Shown here: positions 14,301 to 22,500 of the stretch, piece after piece
Position numbering within the stretch: position 1 is the stretch's first letter
How the letters are laid out: every line of letters begins with the position of its first letter
Assembly: GCF_003259845.1 (NCBI RefSeq)
Contig: NZ_QLMJ01000035.1
Location: forward strand, 1-37,777
Reading direction: 5' to 3'
Origin: Actinoplanes lutulentus
GTDB lineage: Bacteria; Actinomycetota; Actinomycetes; Mycobacteriales; Micromonosporaceae
DNA length: 37,777 bases
The notes under the pieces: generated by a model
Databases searched by the model: none
Told to the model about the DNA's origin: nothing
The model's input: the letters and a program-made list of their open reading frames with translations, nothing else
Position numbers and translations under genes: made by a program

Positions 14301-14754
14301 GCCCACTCGGGGTGGTCTGGCTGCCGACGTTTTCAGCCCGAAGTGGGCGTTGGTGGTCGCCGCGATGACGGCCTGGATGTGGGCGCGAGACTCCCCGCAG
14401 CCGGCGCGCGGCGTGAGCGCCGCGGGGTGGTACGGCGATCGATATGGTGGACGCCCCGTAGATGATGGCGGCCGCGCCGAGCAGCATCGTGGTCGCGTCG
14501 GTGCCGTAGAAGGCGCCCGCGACGGCGGCGCTGACCAGCCATGGCAGCGCGTTGAGTCGTCGGGGGCAGCCCACGACGATCTCGGCGGCGATGGCTATCA
14601 GGGTCCAGCCGAACATGGCCCCCACCGCGGAGCCCGGCGGCCCGAGTTCTGCCGGGCCGACGGCGGCTCCCATCAGTAGGGCGGCCGCCGACACGGTCAG
14701 ATACGCCAGTGGCCCACGATCAAGCAGTCGCTCGCGGCAGGGCGGAAGGCACAT
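14269..14754 (-). pseudogene. Probable broken membrane-protein gene
   Basis: The first ~110 residues from ATG 14754 contain three or four alanine-rich hydrophobic segments (for example LAYLTVSAAALLMGAAVG, WTLIAIAAEIVVG and TMLLGAAAIIYGAS) and look like a real membrane protein. After about position 14420 the sequence in this frame becomes arginine/proline-rich and non-coding in character. A neighbouring minus-strand frame in 14300-14400 looks better, with GESRAHIQAVIAATTNAHFG. A frameshift, or truncation by the IS21 remnant, is the simplest reading. The family is not recognised. Confidence 0.42.
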
Positions 14755-14858
14755 GCTGCGCAGTCAATCCAGCAGCTGTCGACGCGGATAAGACATCCGA
14801 TCGACGGAGATCGGCCGGACGTCCCGTGCCACAGCGCGTGCCGTCCGGCCAGGTCTCG

Positions 14859-16094
14859 CTAGGCCCGCGTCATTTCCGGGATGCGACGGACCGCTATTGC
14901 TCCGGCGATTCCGAATACGGCCAGTACGCCAAAGAACAGTGGGTAGCCGCCGAGCCCGAGCAGGCCGGCAGCCAGGAACGGCACGATCGCCGGGGGCAGT
15001 GCGGAGGCCATGTTGAGCACGGCCAGGTCCTTGCCGGAGTCATCCGGGTTCGGCAGTACTCGCAGACACATCGCCAGGTCGATGGAGACGAACAGCCCAA
15101 GACCGACGCCGACCAGCACGGAGGCGAAGTAGACCACCGGGATGCTCGGCGCGAACGCCAAGGTGATCAGGGCAAGGGCGCCGAGAATTCCGGCGGCGGC
15201 CACAAACGGCTTTTGCCGTCCGATCGCGTCAGAGGCATATCCGGCGACGACGCTGGTGAATGCCAGTGCCGCGACGCTGGTCATCGCGATGGACAGGACC
15301 AGCGGGCCGAGCCGTTCGGCACTGACGTCGAACTGCTCGATCAGGTAGAACGCGTAGTAGGAACTGCTCGCGTAGGCACAGCTGATCAACATGCGGACCA
15401 GCCATGCCCAGGCGAAGTCAGGATGTGTACGCGGATTCACCCAGTACGGTCCCGGCGTAGCGGTGGACTGCGCCGGGCGTTCCCGGATCAGCAGGACCGC
15501 GACGACACCGGTGAACACGGCCACCACGGCGAGTATCAGCCATTGGCCGGTCGAGCCAGCCGGCAGCCCGTTGACCAGGGCGATGCCCAACAGTGGGCCG
15601 AGTGCGACGGAGAGTCCGAGCAGCCCGGAGACGCCGCCGCGGCGGGCCGGGTCGACCTGGTCGGCGACGGCCGCGGTGGTCGCGGCGAACCAGAAGCCGG
15701 CCAGTGCGGATATCACGCACCAGGCGAGCACGACCTGCCAGACGGTGGTGGTCGCGCCGAGCGCGAGCAGGGCCGCGGCGGTGGTCAGCGCGCCGGCCAG
15801 GATCCAGGTGCGGCGGCGGCCGAAGCGGGCGGTGGTGCGGTCGCTGATCCGCCCGGCGATCGGGTTGATCAGCAGCGAGACGAACGCGCCGAGACCGGTG
15901 GCGATGCCGAACGCGCGGTCGGCTTCCGAACCGGCGAGGTCGGCCAGGTGCAGCGTGAGTAGTAGCTGAACCGGGGTTTGGACGGCGATGTAGCCGCCGG
16001 TCTGGGAGACGAGAAGGGCGGTGAGTAGGCGCCGGTGCCGCGTCGGTGGGCTGCGGTCGAGGGTGTTGTCCGGCAGAGTGGTCGGTGCGGTCAT
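14859..16094 (-). CDS. MFS transporter
   Basis: A 411-residue protein starting at ATG 16094, with about 12 hydrophobic segments spread over its length. The first cytoplasmic loop carries the major facilitator signature: GRISDRTTARFGRRRTWIL at about residues 79-97, with GRQKPF as its counterpart in the second half. The family moves small solutes or drugs across the cytoplasmic membrane by ion antiport or symport. The substrate cannot be named. The gene is divergent from a TetR regulator 61 bases away, the classic layout of a repressor controlling an efflux pump, so drug or metabolite export is the best guess. Confidence 0.9.
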   Translation of the reverse strand: MTAPTTLPDNTLDRSPPTRHRRLLTALLVSQTGGYIAVQTPVQLLLTLHLADLAGSEADRAFGIATGLGAFVSLLINPIAGRISDRTTARFGRRRTWILAGALTTAAALLALGATTTVWQVVLAWCVISALAGFWFAATTAAVADQVDPARRGGVSGLLGLSVALGPLLGIALVNGLPAGSTGQWLILAVVAVFTGVVAVLLIRERPAQSTATPGPYWVNPRTHPDFAWAWLVRMLISCAYASSSYYAFYLIEQFDVSAERLGPLVLSIAMTSVAALAFTSVVAGYASDAIGRQKPFVAAAGILGALALITLAFAPSIPVVYFASVLVGVGLGLFVSIDLAMCLRVLPNPDDSGKDLAVLNMASALPPAIVPFLAAGLLGLGGYPLFFGVLAVFGIAGAIAVRRIPEMTRA

Positions 16095-16155
16095 GCGACG
16101 GCACCCTACGAGAAAGTGAGAACGTCTATCAAGTGATCGATGCTATCGTTTTCTG
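16095..16155. promoter_or_regulatory. Divergent promoter interval of the MFS/TetR pair
   Basis: These 61 bases must contain both promoters and the TetR operator. They are visibly AT-richer than the surroundings (AAAGTGAGAACGTCTATCAA, then GCTATCGTTTTC). Half-sites AACG and CGTT lie symmetrically around 16125-16135 but no long perfect palindrome is present. Confidence 0.5.
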
Positions 16156-16749
16156 GTGGGACTACGAGAACAGAAGGCGGAACGCACCCGGACAACCGCC
16201 ATTGCGGCCGCCCTGCAATTGTTCGACCAGCACGGCTACGACCGCACCACGATGGAACAGATCGCCGAGGCGGCCCAGATCGGCGTCGCCACGCTCTACC
16301 GGCACTTCTCCGGCAAGGACCAGATCCTGCTCGACCCGCTGATCCGCGACGTGGGCAGCCTCGGCATCGCCCTGCGCGCCCGGCCCGACGGCGAGCCGCT
16401 GCCCGAGTCGCTGGGCCACGCCGTCAAGGATTCGTTGTCCCGGCTCGACGGCAACCGTAACGAGTTCCTGCGCCTGCGCAAGCACTTGGACACCGCCTCG
16501 GGACCACAGGCACGGCTGTGGGAGCTGCGCCACCAGGAACGGCTGCTGCTCACTCAGGCAATCGCTGATCGCTCCGGTGCCGCGGTGGACGAGATGTGGG
16601 TTACGGTAGCCGCCCACACCACGATGACGGTCTGGGAGATGGCCCTTGAGCTGCACCGCGGCCCGGCCGGCGGCGCGCGAACCGCGGCCGAGTTGGCCGG
16701 TGAAGTGCTTTGCGTGCTCGGCTCCGACCGTGCCGTCATTCCCCAATAA
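16156..16749 (+). CDS. TetR/AcrR-family transcriptional regulator
   Basis: A 197-residue protein starting at GTG 16156. The N-terminal helix-turn-helix is clear: AALQLFDQHGYDRTTMEQIA, then AQIGVATLYRHFSGKD, a textbook TetR signature at about residues 16-50. The C-terminal two thirds are helical and form the ligand-binding and dimer domain, with no family-specific motif. It is divergent from the MFS gene and most likely represses it and itself until a ligand is bound, as is usual for the family. Confidence 0.92.
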   Translation: MGLREQKAERTRTTAIAAALQLFDQHGYDRTTMEQIAEAAQIGVATLYRHFSGKDQILLDPLIRDVGSLGIALRARPDGEPLPESLGHAVKDSLSRLDGNRNEFLRLRKHLDTASGPQARLWELRHQERLLLTQAIADRSGAAVDEMWVTVAAHTTMTVWEMALELHRGPAGGARTAAELAGEVLCVLGSDRAVIPQ

Positions 16750-16793
16750 TCTGTTGATGAATCGTTGATGCCGGTCCTCCTATCCTCGCGGAT

Positions 16794-17213
16794 GTGGACG
16801 AATCAATGTGGCTTCAGGACTCCGAATTCTCCCTCGTTATTCGTACGGATTTCGCTCACTCCGGGGAATGGGTACGGATCCGGTCGGCAATCGCCGAACC
16901 GCAGACGGAGGACGAATTCGCCGCGTTGGTGACGTTCGTCGACGACCCGGCGAACGACGGGCTCACGGTTCCCCGGCTGTTGGAGAAGGTGCCTGCGGGC
17001 TCGAACCATGCCATCGCTTTCCTCGTCGATGCGAAGGCGCTGACTCACCCTGACTCACCGGTCCTGGTGGTCAATATTCGTGACGGCGCGACGTTCCGTG
17101 CTGTCCCCTCCGAGATGTGGACGGTCCAGAGCAACCTCGCGCTCGCGAACATGGACTGGGAGGACTTCGCTACCAGCGTCAACGATGACGGCATCCTCCG
17201 CGGTTTCGATTGA
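16794..17213 (+). CDS. DUF6924-like protein
   Basis: A 139-residue protein; GTG 16794 is used, and an ATG at 16806 is an alternative. It reads SLVIRTDFAHSGEWVRIRSAI, then ALVTFVDDPANDGLT and a C-terminal FRAVPSEMWTVQSNLALANMDWEDFA. This matches my memory of the small actinobacterial family labelled DUF6924, which has no known activity. There is no signal peptide. It is convergent with the esterase gene seven bases away and is probably a monocistronic gene. Confidence 0.72.
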   Translation: MDESMWLQDSEFSLVIRTDFAHSGEWVRIRSAIAEPQTEDEFAALVTFVDDPANDGLTVPRLLEKVPAGSNHAIAFLVDAKALTHPDSPVLVVNIRDGATFRAVPSEMWTVQSNLALANMDWEDFATSVNDDGILRGFD

Positions 17214-17220
17214 CAAGGGA

Positions 17221-18183
17221 TCAAGCGAGGCCGAGCAGGCGCCGCAGCCAATCGCTGCGGGCGGCGAGCAGGCGCGAGGTCAGTGCCGCGTCCGGCGCCA
17301 TAGTGTCGAAGGTGTGGAACCCGCCTGGCCACACGTGCAGCTCGGCCTGGACGCCGGCGGCCCAGAGTGCGGAGGCGTAGGCGACATCCTCGTCGCGGAA
17401 GACTTCGGCCGATCCACAGTCCAGATAGGTGGAGGGCAGACCGGTCAGGTCCTTCGCCCTGGCCGGTGCGGCGTAGATGGAGACGTCGCCGGTGCCGCGG
17501 CGCTCCCCGAGTAACGCGGTCCAGCCGGTGACGTTGCTGCCACGGTCCCAGACGCCGACACCGTCGTACTGATGAGTGGAGACGGTCGCGTCGCGGTCGT
17601 CGAGCATCGGGTAGAACAGCATCTGGCCGAGCAGGGCGGGGCCCTGGCGGTCCCGGGCGAGCAGCGCCGTGCCGGCGGCGATGCCGGCACCCGCGCTGGC
17701 ACCGGTGATGACGATGCGACCGGGGTCGATGCCGAGCTGCCCAGCGTTCGCCGCCGTCCAGACCAGGCCCGCGTAGGCGTCCTCCACGGGGTAGGGATCG
17801 GGGAACTCCGGTGCGAGCCGGTACTCGACACTGACGCCGACCACGCCGAACTCCTCGACGAAGTCGGCGAGCTGGCCGAGGTCGGTGAACCGGTTCCCGG
17901 CGACCATGCCGCCGCCGTGCACGAAGTAGACGCCGGGCTCGGCGGCGGAGTGGTCGTGGCGCTTCAGCACCGAGATCTTCATCTCGGCGCCCTGGTAGCC
18001 CGGGATGACCATGCTGCGGTGGGTGATAGGGCGGTCGCCAAGGGCCTGTTCGATCGTCGACTGCGCGGCGATCGCCGCCCGGGCCGCCGGGACCATGTCC
18101 GTGGTGACCGTCGGGGGCGCAAACGCCTCGAGGACGCGCGCCAGCTCGGGATCGTAGGGCGGGCGGGCCGGTGTATCTGTCAC
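17221..18183 (-). CDS. HSL-family alpha/beta hydrolase (esterase)
   Basis: A 320-residue protein. The GTG at 18183 is chosen because AAGGAA lies five bases upstream; the longer frame to 18234 runs into the palindrome before the gene. The oxyanion-hole motif HGGG is at residues 89-92 and the nucleophile elbow GASAGAG has Ser163. A late aspartate (YLDCGSAEVFRDED) and HVWPGGFHTF supply the rest of the triad. That is the hormone-sensitive-lipase group, which hydrolyses short to medium acyl or aryl esters. No signal peptide is seen, so it is cytoplasmic. It lies downstream of the glucose dehydrogenase gene but is separated from it by a 32-bp palindrome, so it probably has its own transcript. Confidence 0.9.
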   Translation of the reverse strand: MTDTPARPPYDPELARVLEAFAPPTVTTDMVPAARAAIAAQSTIEQALGDRPITHRSMVIPGYQGAEMKISVLKRHDHSAAEPGVYFVHGGGMVAGNRFTDLGQLADFVEEFGVVGVSVEYRLAPEFPDPYPVEDAYAGLVWTAANAGQLGIDPGRIVITGASAGAGIAAGTALLARDRQGPALLGQMLFYPMLDDRDATVSTHQYDGVGVWDRGSNVTGWTALLGERRGTGDVSIYAAPARAKDLTGLPSTYLDCGSAEVFRDEDVAYASALWAAGVQAELHVWPGGFHTFDTMAPDAALTSRLLAARSDWLRRLLGLA

Positions 18184-18205
18184 GGCTGTTCCTTGATGGG
18201 GTGAG

Positions 18206-18237
18206 GTTGTGCCGGGATCCGCGGATCCCGGCACAAC
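18206..18237. terminator. Perfect 32-bp palindrome between dehydrogenase and esterase genes
   Basis: Bases 18206-18221 (starting GTTGTGCCGGG) are the exact reverse complement of 18222-18237, giving a 16-bp uninterrupted palindrome centred on CG. It lies 13 bases past the dehydrogenase stop and 23 bases before the esterase start. As RNA it would form a long hairpin and fits a terminator; as DNA it could be an operator for the esterase gene. Confidence 0.75.
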
Positions 18238-18250
18238 GCTGTTACCGATG

Positions 18251-19663
18251 TCAGGCGAGAGTGAACGCCAGGATGGAACCTGGATTCGCGAGGTCCGCAG
18301 TCGGCAGGCCGTTCAGGTCAGTGGCGATGCTTGTGCCGTCGGTGGCGACGTAGATCGTCCGGCCATCCGTGCTGATCGCCGTGTCGCGGTAGCGGTTGAC
18401 CGTCTTGAACAGCAGCTCAGGTTCACCGGCGATGAGTCCGGTCAGGCCGAGCGGAACCCGGTAGATGGTGCCGTACTTCAGTGAGGGGATCAGGACCGAG
18501 TTCCACCAGCCGGGTACCGCGGTGGAGGTGTAGACCTCGGCGCTGGATGCCGCGATGGTCGGCCAGCAGATCGGATAGATGGCGATACCGTCGACCACGC
18601 ACTTCGGGTCCTGGAAATTCTGTCCGGGAGTAGCCGGGAACAGCGATCGCATCGGCTCGACGTAACGCAGGTCGAAGAATGACGTCTCGGTGCGCTGCGG
18701 CACTGAGGCCGGGATGGTGAAGTCGCTGTATTCCAGGCTCGCGCAGTTGGGGGCGGCCGACCAGTTCGCGTACGTGTATTCCAGGTTGTCGCGGCGCCCG
18801 ACCACGTGGGGCCAGCCGTAGTTGCCGCCCGGCACGATGAGGTTGAGTTCGTCGTCGCTCTTGGGTCCCTGCTCGCTGGCGTAGAGCAGGCCGGTCGGGC
18901 CGAATGTCAGGCCCTGGGCGTTGCGGTGGCCGTAGGTGTAGACGTGGCTGCGCACCCCGTTGATCACCGGGTTGTCCAGCGGGATCGTCCCGTCCAGGTT
19001 GAGCCGCAGGATCTTGCCCTGGTACGTGTTCCAGTTGCGTGCCGCGACCTGGGCAGCGGTCGGCAGCGCCTGCGCCATGATCGGCTCGCAGTAGAGGGTG
19101 TACTGGTTCTTGCCGCCGTCGCCGATCGAGTAGTAGATCTTCTTGTCCGGGCCGATGACCAGCCGTCCGGACAGGTGATCGATCGTTACCGGCATGCCGC
19201 TGATGAGTTCAAGCGGCGAACTCAGCAGCTCGGTGGCCTTGTCATAGGTATAGCGGACGATCTTCTGCCGGCGCAGCAGGGTGTCCGTGGCCGGATCAGC
19301 GTCATAGGTGTACGAGACGTACACGTACGGGTTGGTGCTGGCTCCGCGCAGCAGGTCCGGGTGCAGGGCCATGCCCAGCAGGCCGTCCTGCGGGCCGCCT
19401 CGGGTGGCGACCACGTCGGGAATGGTGACCGCTGTCTTCTTGGTGCCGTCGGCGAGGCTCACCCGGGTGATGCGACCGGTGAACTTCTCGGTGGTCCACA
19501 GGTGCGCGTCCGGCCCCCTCACGATTTCCCATGGGTTCGCCAGGCCGGAGGCTAGGACAGTCATGGTGAATTTGGGTGCGGCCTGCGCCGGGGCGGCGGC
19601 CGTTGTCGCGCCGGCGACGGCGGCAAGAAGCACCGCCAGCATTCGCATTCGTACCGTTCTCAT
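18251..19663 (-). CDS. gdhB: Secreted PQQ-dependent glucose/sugar dehydrogenase (soluble sGDH type)
   Basis: A 470-residue protein starting at ATG 19663 with a signal peptide cleaved near AQA-AP (about residue 28). The body follows the Acinetobacter soluble quinoprotein glucose dehydrogenase closely. It has DHLSGRLVIGPDKKIYYSIG with the proton-abstracting His163, YTYGHRNAQGLTFGP, SEQGPKSDDELNLIV with the calcium/PQQ region, GGNYGWP, ICWPTIAASSAEVY, NRYRDTAIS and a C-terminal NPGSILAFT. Length is as expected (about 450-480). That enzyme oxidises glucose and other aldoses to lactones outside the cytoplasm, using PQQ and calcium. No PQQ biosynthesis gene is in the window. The extended match supports this subtype over the generic YliI/Asd-like aldose dehydrogenases. 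Confidence 0.9.
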   Translation of the reverse strand: MRTVRMRMLAVLLAAVAGATTAAAPAQAAPKFTMTVLASGLANPWEIVRGPDAHLWTTEKFTGRITRVSLADGTKKTAVTIPDVVATRGGPQDGLLGMALHPDLLRGASTNPYVYVSYTYDADPATDTLLRRQKIVRYTYDKATELLSSPLELISGMPVTIDHLSGRLVIGPDKKIYYSIGDGGKNQYTLYCEPIMAQALPTAAQVAARNWNTYQGKILRLNLDGTIPLDNPVINGVRSHVYTYGHRNAQGLTFGPTGLLYASEQGPKSDDELNLIVPGGNYGWPHVVGRRDNLEYTYANWSAAPNCASLEYSDFTIPASVPQRTETSFFDLRYVEPMRSLFPATPGQNFQDPKCVVDGIAIYPICWPTIAASSAEVYTSTAVPGWWNSVLIPSLKYGTIYRVPLGLTGLIAGEPELLFKTVNRYRDTAISTDGRTIYVATDGTSIATDLNGLPTADLANPGSILAFTLA

Positions 19664-19859
19664 CTTGCTCCTATCGACTCCGCTTATCGCCTAAGGGCAG
19701 CGCCGACAGATTTCCGATCCGGTATCTACACCAGAACTATTTCGCATAAATGAGCCATCGCCGTTCTCGATGAACCTCAGCGTCAACTGCTTTCGGCCGA
19801 GCCGCCGCCGGGCGCGATCCTGGATCCAGGCTCATTCAAGGACCGAAAGAGGCGCTGTC

Positions 19860-20012
19860 ATGTCCCGCAGGAATCCCCGGCACGCCCGCAGGGCCGCCGT
19901 CACCCGGACGACGGCCGGCCGGACCGGCCGATTTCAGGGCCGCACCCATCTCGACTCGATCGAGGCACTGGACAGCGGCATGCTCGCCCTGATGATTGGG
20001 CGCACCCGGTGA
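19860..20012 (+). CDS. Short basic peptide overlapping the FAD oxidase start
   Basis: A 50-residue frame from ATG 19860 with GAGG upstream. Its TGA (20010-20012) overlaps the GTG of the oxidase (GTGA), a translational-coupling layout. The N-terminal 30 residues are arginine/threonine-rich and the end reads HLDSIEALDSGMLALMIGRTR. It could be a leader peptide coupling translation, a small precursor peptide, or a chance frame. No homologue is recognised. Confidence 0.4.
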   Translation: MSRRNPRHARRAAVTRTTAGRTGRFQGRTHLDSIEALDSGMLALMIGRTR

Positions 20013-21412
20013 CCGTCCTGGGCGTGCGTACCGTCGATCCGGCGGATCTCGCCTGGCTCACCGCCCAGGTGTACGGGCCCGTGCTGGTACCTGGCGACGA
20101 TCGGTACGCCGAGGAGACCGCCACCTGGAACCTGGCTCTGACCCATCGCCCGGCCGTTGCGGTCGGCGCCACCTGCGTCCTCGATGTGCAGACCGCCGTC
20201 CGCTTCGCCCGCGCCCGGAACCTGCCGGTAGCGGTGGTGTCCACCGGGCATGGGTCGTTCGTGGCTGCAGACGGCGCCGTGCTCATCAATCTGCGTCGCA
20301 TGGACTGCGTCACCATCGACGCGCAGCGGCGGACCGCGACCGTCGGCGCGGCCGTCGAGATGCAGAGCCTTGTCGACGCCGCAGCTGAGGAAGGCCTCGC
20401 GCCGCTCGCGAGTTCGTCACCCAACGTCGGTGTCGTCGGTTTCACCCTCGGTGGCGGCATCAGCCCGACACTGGGACGGTCACACGGATACGCGGCCGAC
20501 CATGTGCTGGCCGCGGAGATCGTCACTCCCGACGGCGAGGTGCGCTACGTCGACGACCGCACCGAGCCTGAGCTGTTTTGGGCGATCCGCGGAGGCAAGG
20601 GAAACTTCGGTGTCGTCACCTCGCTCACCGTCGCGCTGTTTGCGGTCACACGGCTGTTCGGCGGTGGCCTGTTCTTTGCGGGCGAGCACGCGGCAGCGGT
20701 CCTCGCCGCCTATCGTGCGCTGGCCACCGACGCGCCTGAGCAGCTCACCGTTTCGGTCGCGTTGCTGCGGCTGCCGGCGAAGCCGTGCGTTCCGCAGGTT
20801 CTGCGCGGCCGGTTCAGCGTGCATGTGCGGGTCGCGTATCTCGGTTCGGCAGAGCGGGGTCGGGCACTGGTCGCCGGTCTGCGCGAGGCCGCGCCGACAC
20901 TGATCGACACCGTGGCCGAGATGCCGTACACGATGATGGCCGACATTCACGCTGATCCGGTCGAGCCGCTGGCGTCCTACGAGGTGTCGGCTGAGCTTGC
21001 CGATTTCCCGGATGAGGCGGCCGTCGCGCTGCTCTCGGCTGCCGGCCCGGATGCCGAGATCCCGGCGCTGATGGTGGAGATTCGCCACCTCGGCGGTGCG
21101 CTCGCGCGTGAGCCGCGGGCGCCCAGCGCGGTCGAGCACCGCACCGCGGGTTTCCAGTTGCTGGTCGTGGCGGTCGGCGAGCCCGCGATGGCGCACGTGT
21201 TCCGGCCGGGCCTTGAGGCGATCAGTGCGGCTCTCGCTGCGTGGACCACCGGCAAGACCCAGATCAACTTCTTGACCGGGTACGACGTGACGGCCGCGGC
21301 GGTCGCGAAGGCGTACCCGGATGACACCTATCGGCGGCTGAGGCGGATCAAGACGGCCTACGACCCGAGGAACATGTTCCGGATCAACCACAACATCGCG
21401 CCGAGCGGCTGA
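20009..21412 (+). CDS. FAD-linked oxidase, berberine-bridge-enzyme-like (copy 1)
   Basis: A 467-residue protein starting at GTG 20009. The N-terminal PCMH-type FAD domain includes VVSTGHGSF, where His81 is the expected site of 8-alpha-histidyl FAD attachment, then SSPNVGVVGFTLGGG and GGKGNFGVVTSL. In bicovalent family members a cysteine sits in the region of SSPNVG; here there is none, so attachment should be by histidine alone. The C-terminal BBE segment YDPRNMFRINHNI is present. Such enzymes oxidise alcohols, sugars or natural-product intermediates with oxygen. There is no signal peptide. A paralogue lies at 36049-37455. The LysR gene is convergent four bases away. The substrate is unknown. 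Confidence 0.9.
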   Translation: MTVLGVRTVDPADLAWLTAQVYGPVLVPGDDRYAEETATWNLALTHRPAVAVGATCVLDVQTAVRFARARNLPVAVVSTGHGSFVAADGAVLINLRRMDCVTIDAQRRTATVGAAVEMQSLVDAAAEEGLAPLASSSPNVGVVGFTLGGGISPTLGRSHGYAADHVLAAEIVTPDGEVRYVDDRTEPELFWAIRGGKGNFGVVTSLTVALFAVTRLFGGGLFFAGEHAAAVLAAYRALATDAPEQLTVSVALLRLPAKPCVPQVLRGRFSVHVRVAYLGSAERGRALVAGLREAAPTLIDTVAEMPYTMMADIHADPVEPLASYEVSAELADFPDEAAVALLSAAGPDAEIPALMVEIRHLGGALAREPRAPSAVEHRTAGFQLLVVAVGEPAMAHVFRPGLEAISAALAAWTTGKTQINFLTGYDVTAAAVAKAYPDDTYRRLRRIKTAYDPRNMFRINHNIAPSG

Positions 21413-21416
21413 TCTG

Positions 21417-22361
21417 CTATCGATGCGCCTGGACCTCGGCGGCCGCGTCCTTCTTGCCCGCCGCTCGCAGGATGGCAGCCAGCAACGCTGTGGTGGCCGC
21501 TGACGGTTGCCGGTCGCTGGCGGTGGCCACCGCGATCGGCAGGCGCAACGACTCGTCGGCGATGTCGATCACCGACAGCGCCTCGTCGTCCTCGTTGCCG
21601 GCCCGTGGGGCGAGGGTCACGCCGAGGCCGTTACGGACCAGGCCGACCGCGGTTTCCTGGTCGGCGGCTTCGAAGGGAACGTTGCGTACGATGCCGATGC
21701 CGGCGAATGCCCGGTCAGTCATCGTCCGGTTACCCCATCCGGGCGGAAAGTCCACGAACGTCTCGTCGGCCAGGTCTTCCAGGCTCACCGAGGTGGCGTC
21801 AGCCAGACGATGCCGGCGCGGGCACACGAAACACCACGGGACGGTTCCGAGGTGGTGCAGCTTGACGCGGTCCGGATGGCTGTAGGCGCCGACCAGTGCC
21901 ATGTCGAGTTCGTCCGCGACGATCGACTCCAGATGTCCTGCCGTGCCTCGCGGCGAGGTACGCAGCTGAAAGGTCACCAGCGGATGGGTGACGTGAAAAC
22001 GGCCCAGCACCTGCGGCAGGTCGACGACCATCAGGCCGCGCGAGGCGGGGCGCACGCCGATCGAGGTGAGCGTACCGATCCGGATGGTCCCGCGCAGGCC
22101 GCCGCGGACCTGGTCCACGGTGTCGCGGGCTCGGCGTTCAGCGCTGAGCAGTCCTCGTGCCTCCGGCAGCAGGGCCGCGCCGGCGTCGGTGAGGGTGACT
22201 CCAGCGGCTTCGCGGGCGAACACTGGCAGACCCAGCTCACGTTCCAGCTTCTGGATCGTGGCCGACACCGCGGACTGGGCGACCCGGACCCGGCGAGCGC
22301 CCTTGGTGAAGCTGCCTTCCTCGGCCACCGCGACGAAGTACTCCAGCTGACGAAGTTCCAC
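21417..22361 (-). CDS. LysR-family transcriptional regulator
   Basis: A 314-residue protein. The GTG at 22361 is chosen, as VELRQLEYFVAVAEEGSFTK is the classic LysR N-terminus; the longer frame to 22574 adds a non-conserved extension. The winged helix-turn-helix covers about residues 1-60 (GARRVRVAQSAVSATIQKLE). The rest is the periplasmic-binding-like effector domain. It is convergent with oxidase 1, so its own target is not its immediate divergent partner. Regulation of one of the two oxidases or of the SARP is possible but not shown. GAGAG upstream serves as ribosome site. Confidence 0.9.
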   Translation of the reverse strand: MELRQLEYFVAVAEEGSFTKGARRVRVAQSAVSATIQKLERELGLPVFAREAAGVTLTDAGAALLPEARGLLSAERRARDTVDQVRGGLRGTIRIGTLTSIGVRPASRGLMVVDLPQVLGRFHVTHPLVTFQLRTSPRGTAGHLESIVADELDMALVGAYSHPDRVKLHHLGTVPWCFVCPRRHRLADATSVSLEDLADETFVDFPPGWGNRTMTDRAFAGIGIVRNVPFEAADQETAVGLVRNGLGVTLAPRAGNEDDEALSVIDIADESLRLPIAVATASDRQPSAATTALLAAILRAAGKKDAAAEVQAHR

Positions 22362-22500
22362 AGCACCACTCTCGCGGGTGACAGGCAATCGGCGGTTGCG
22401 ATGTCCGGTTTGGAGCATGACCCAGCCAGTTCCACAGGACATCGACAGAGCATCAACGACGCATAGGCCCGGCAGGGAGCGCCGCCGGGCGCGTCGGGTG

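Noticed and set aside
14709..15962. A 417-codon plus-strand frame across the MFS gene
   Set aside because: It is antisense to a clear membrane transporter and has the glutamine/arginine/glycine-rich composition of a high-GC shadow frame.
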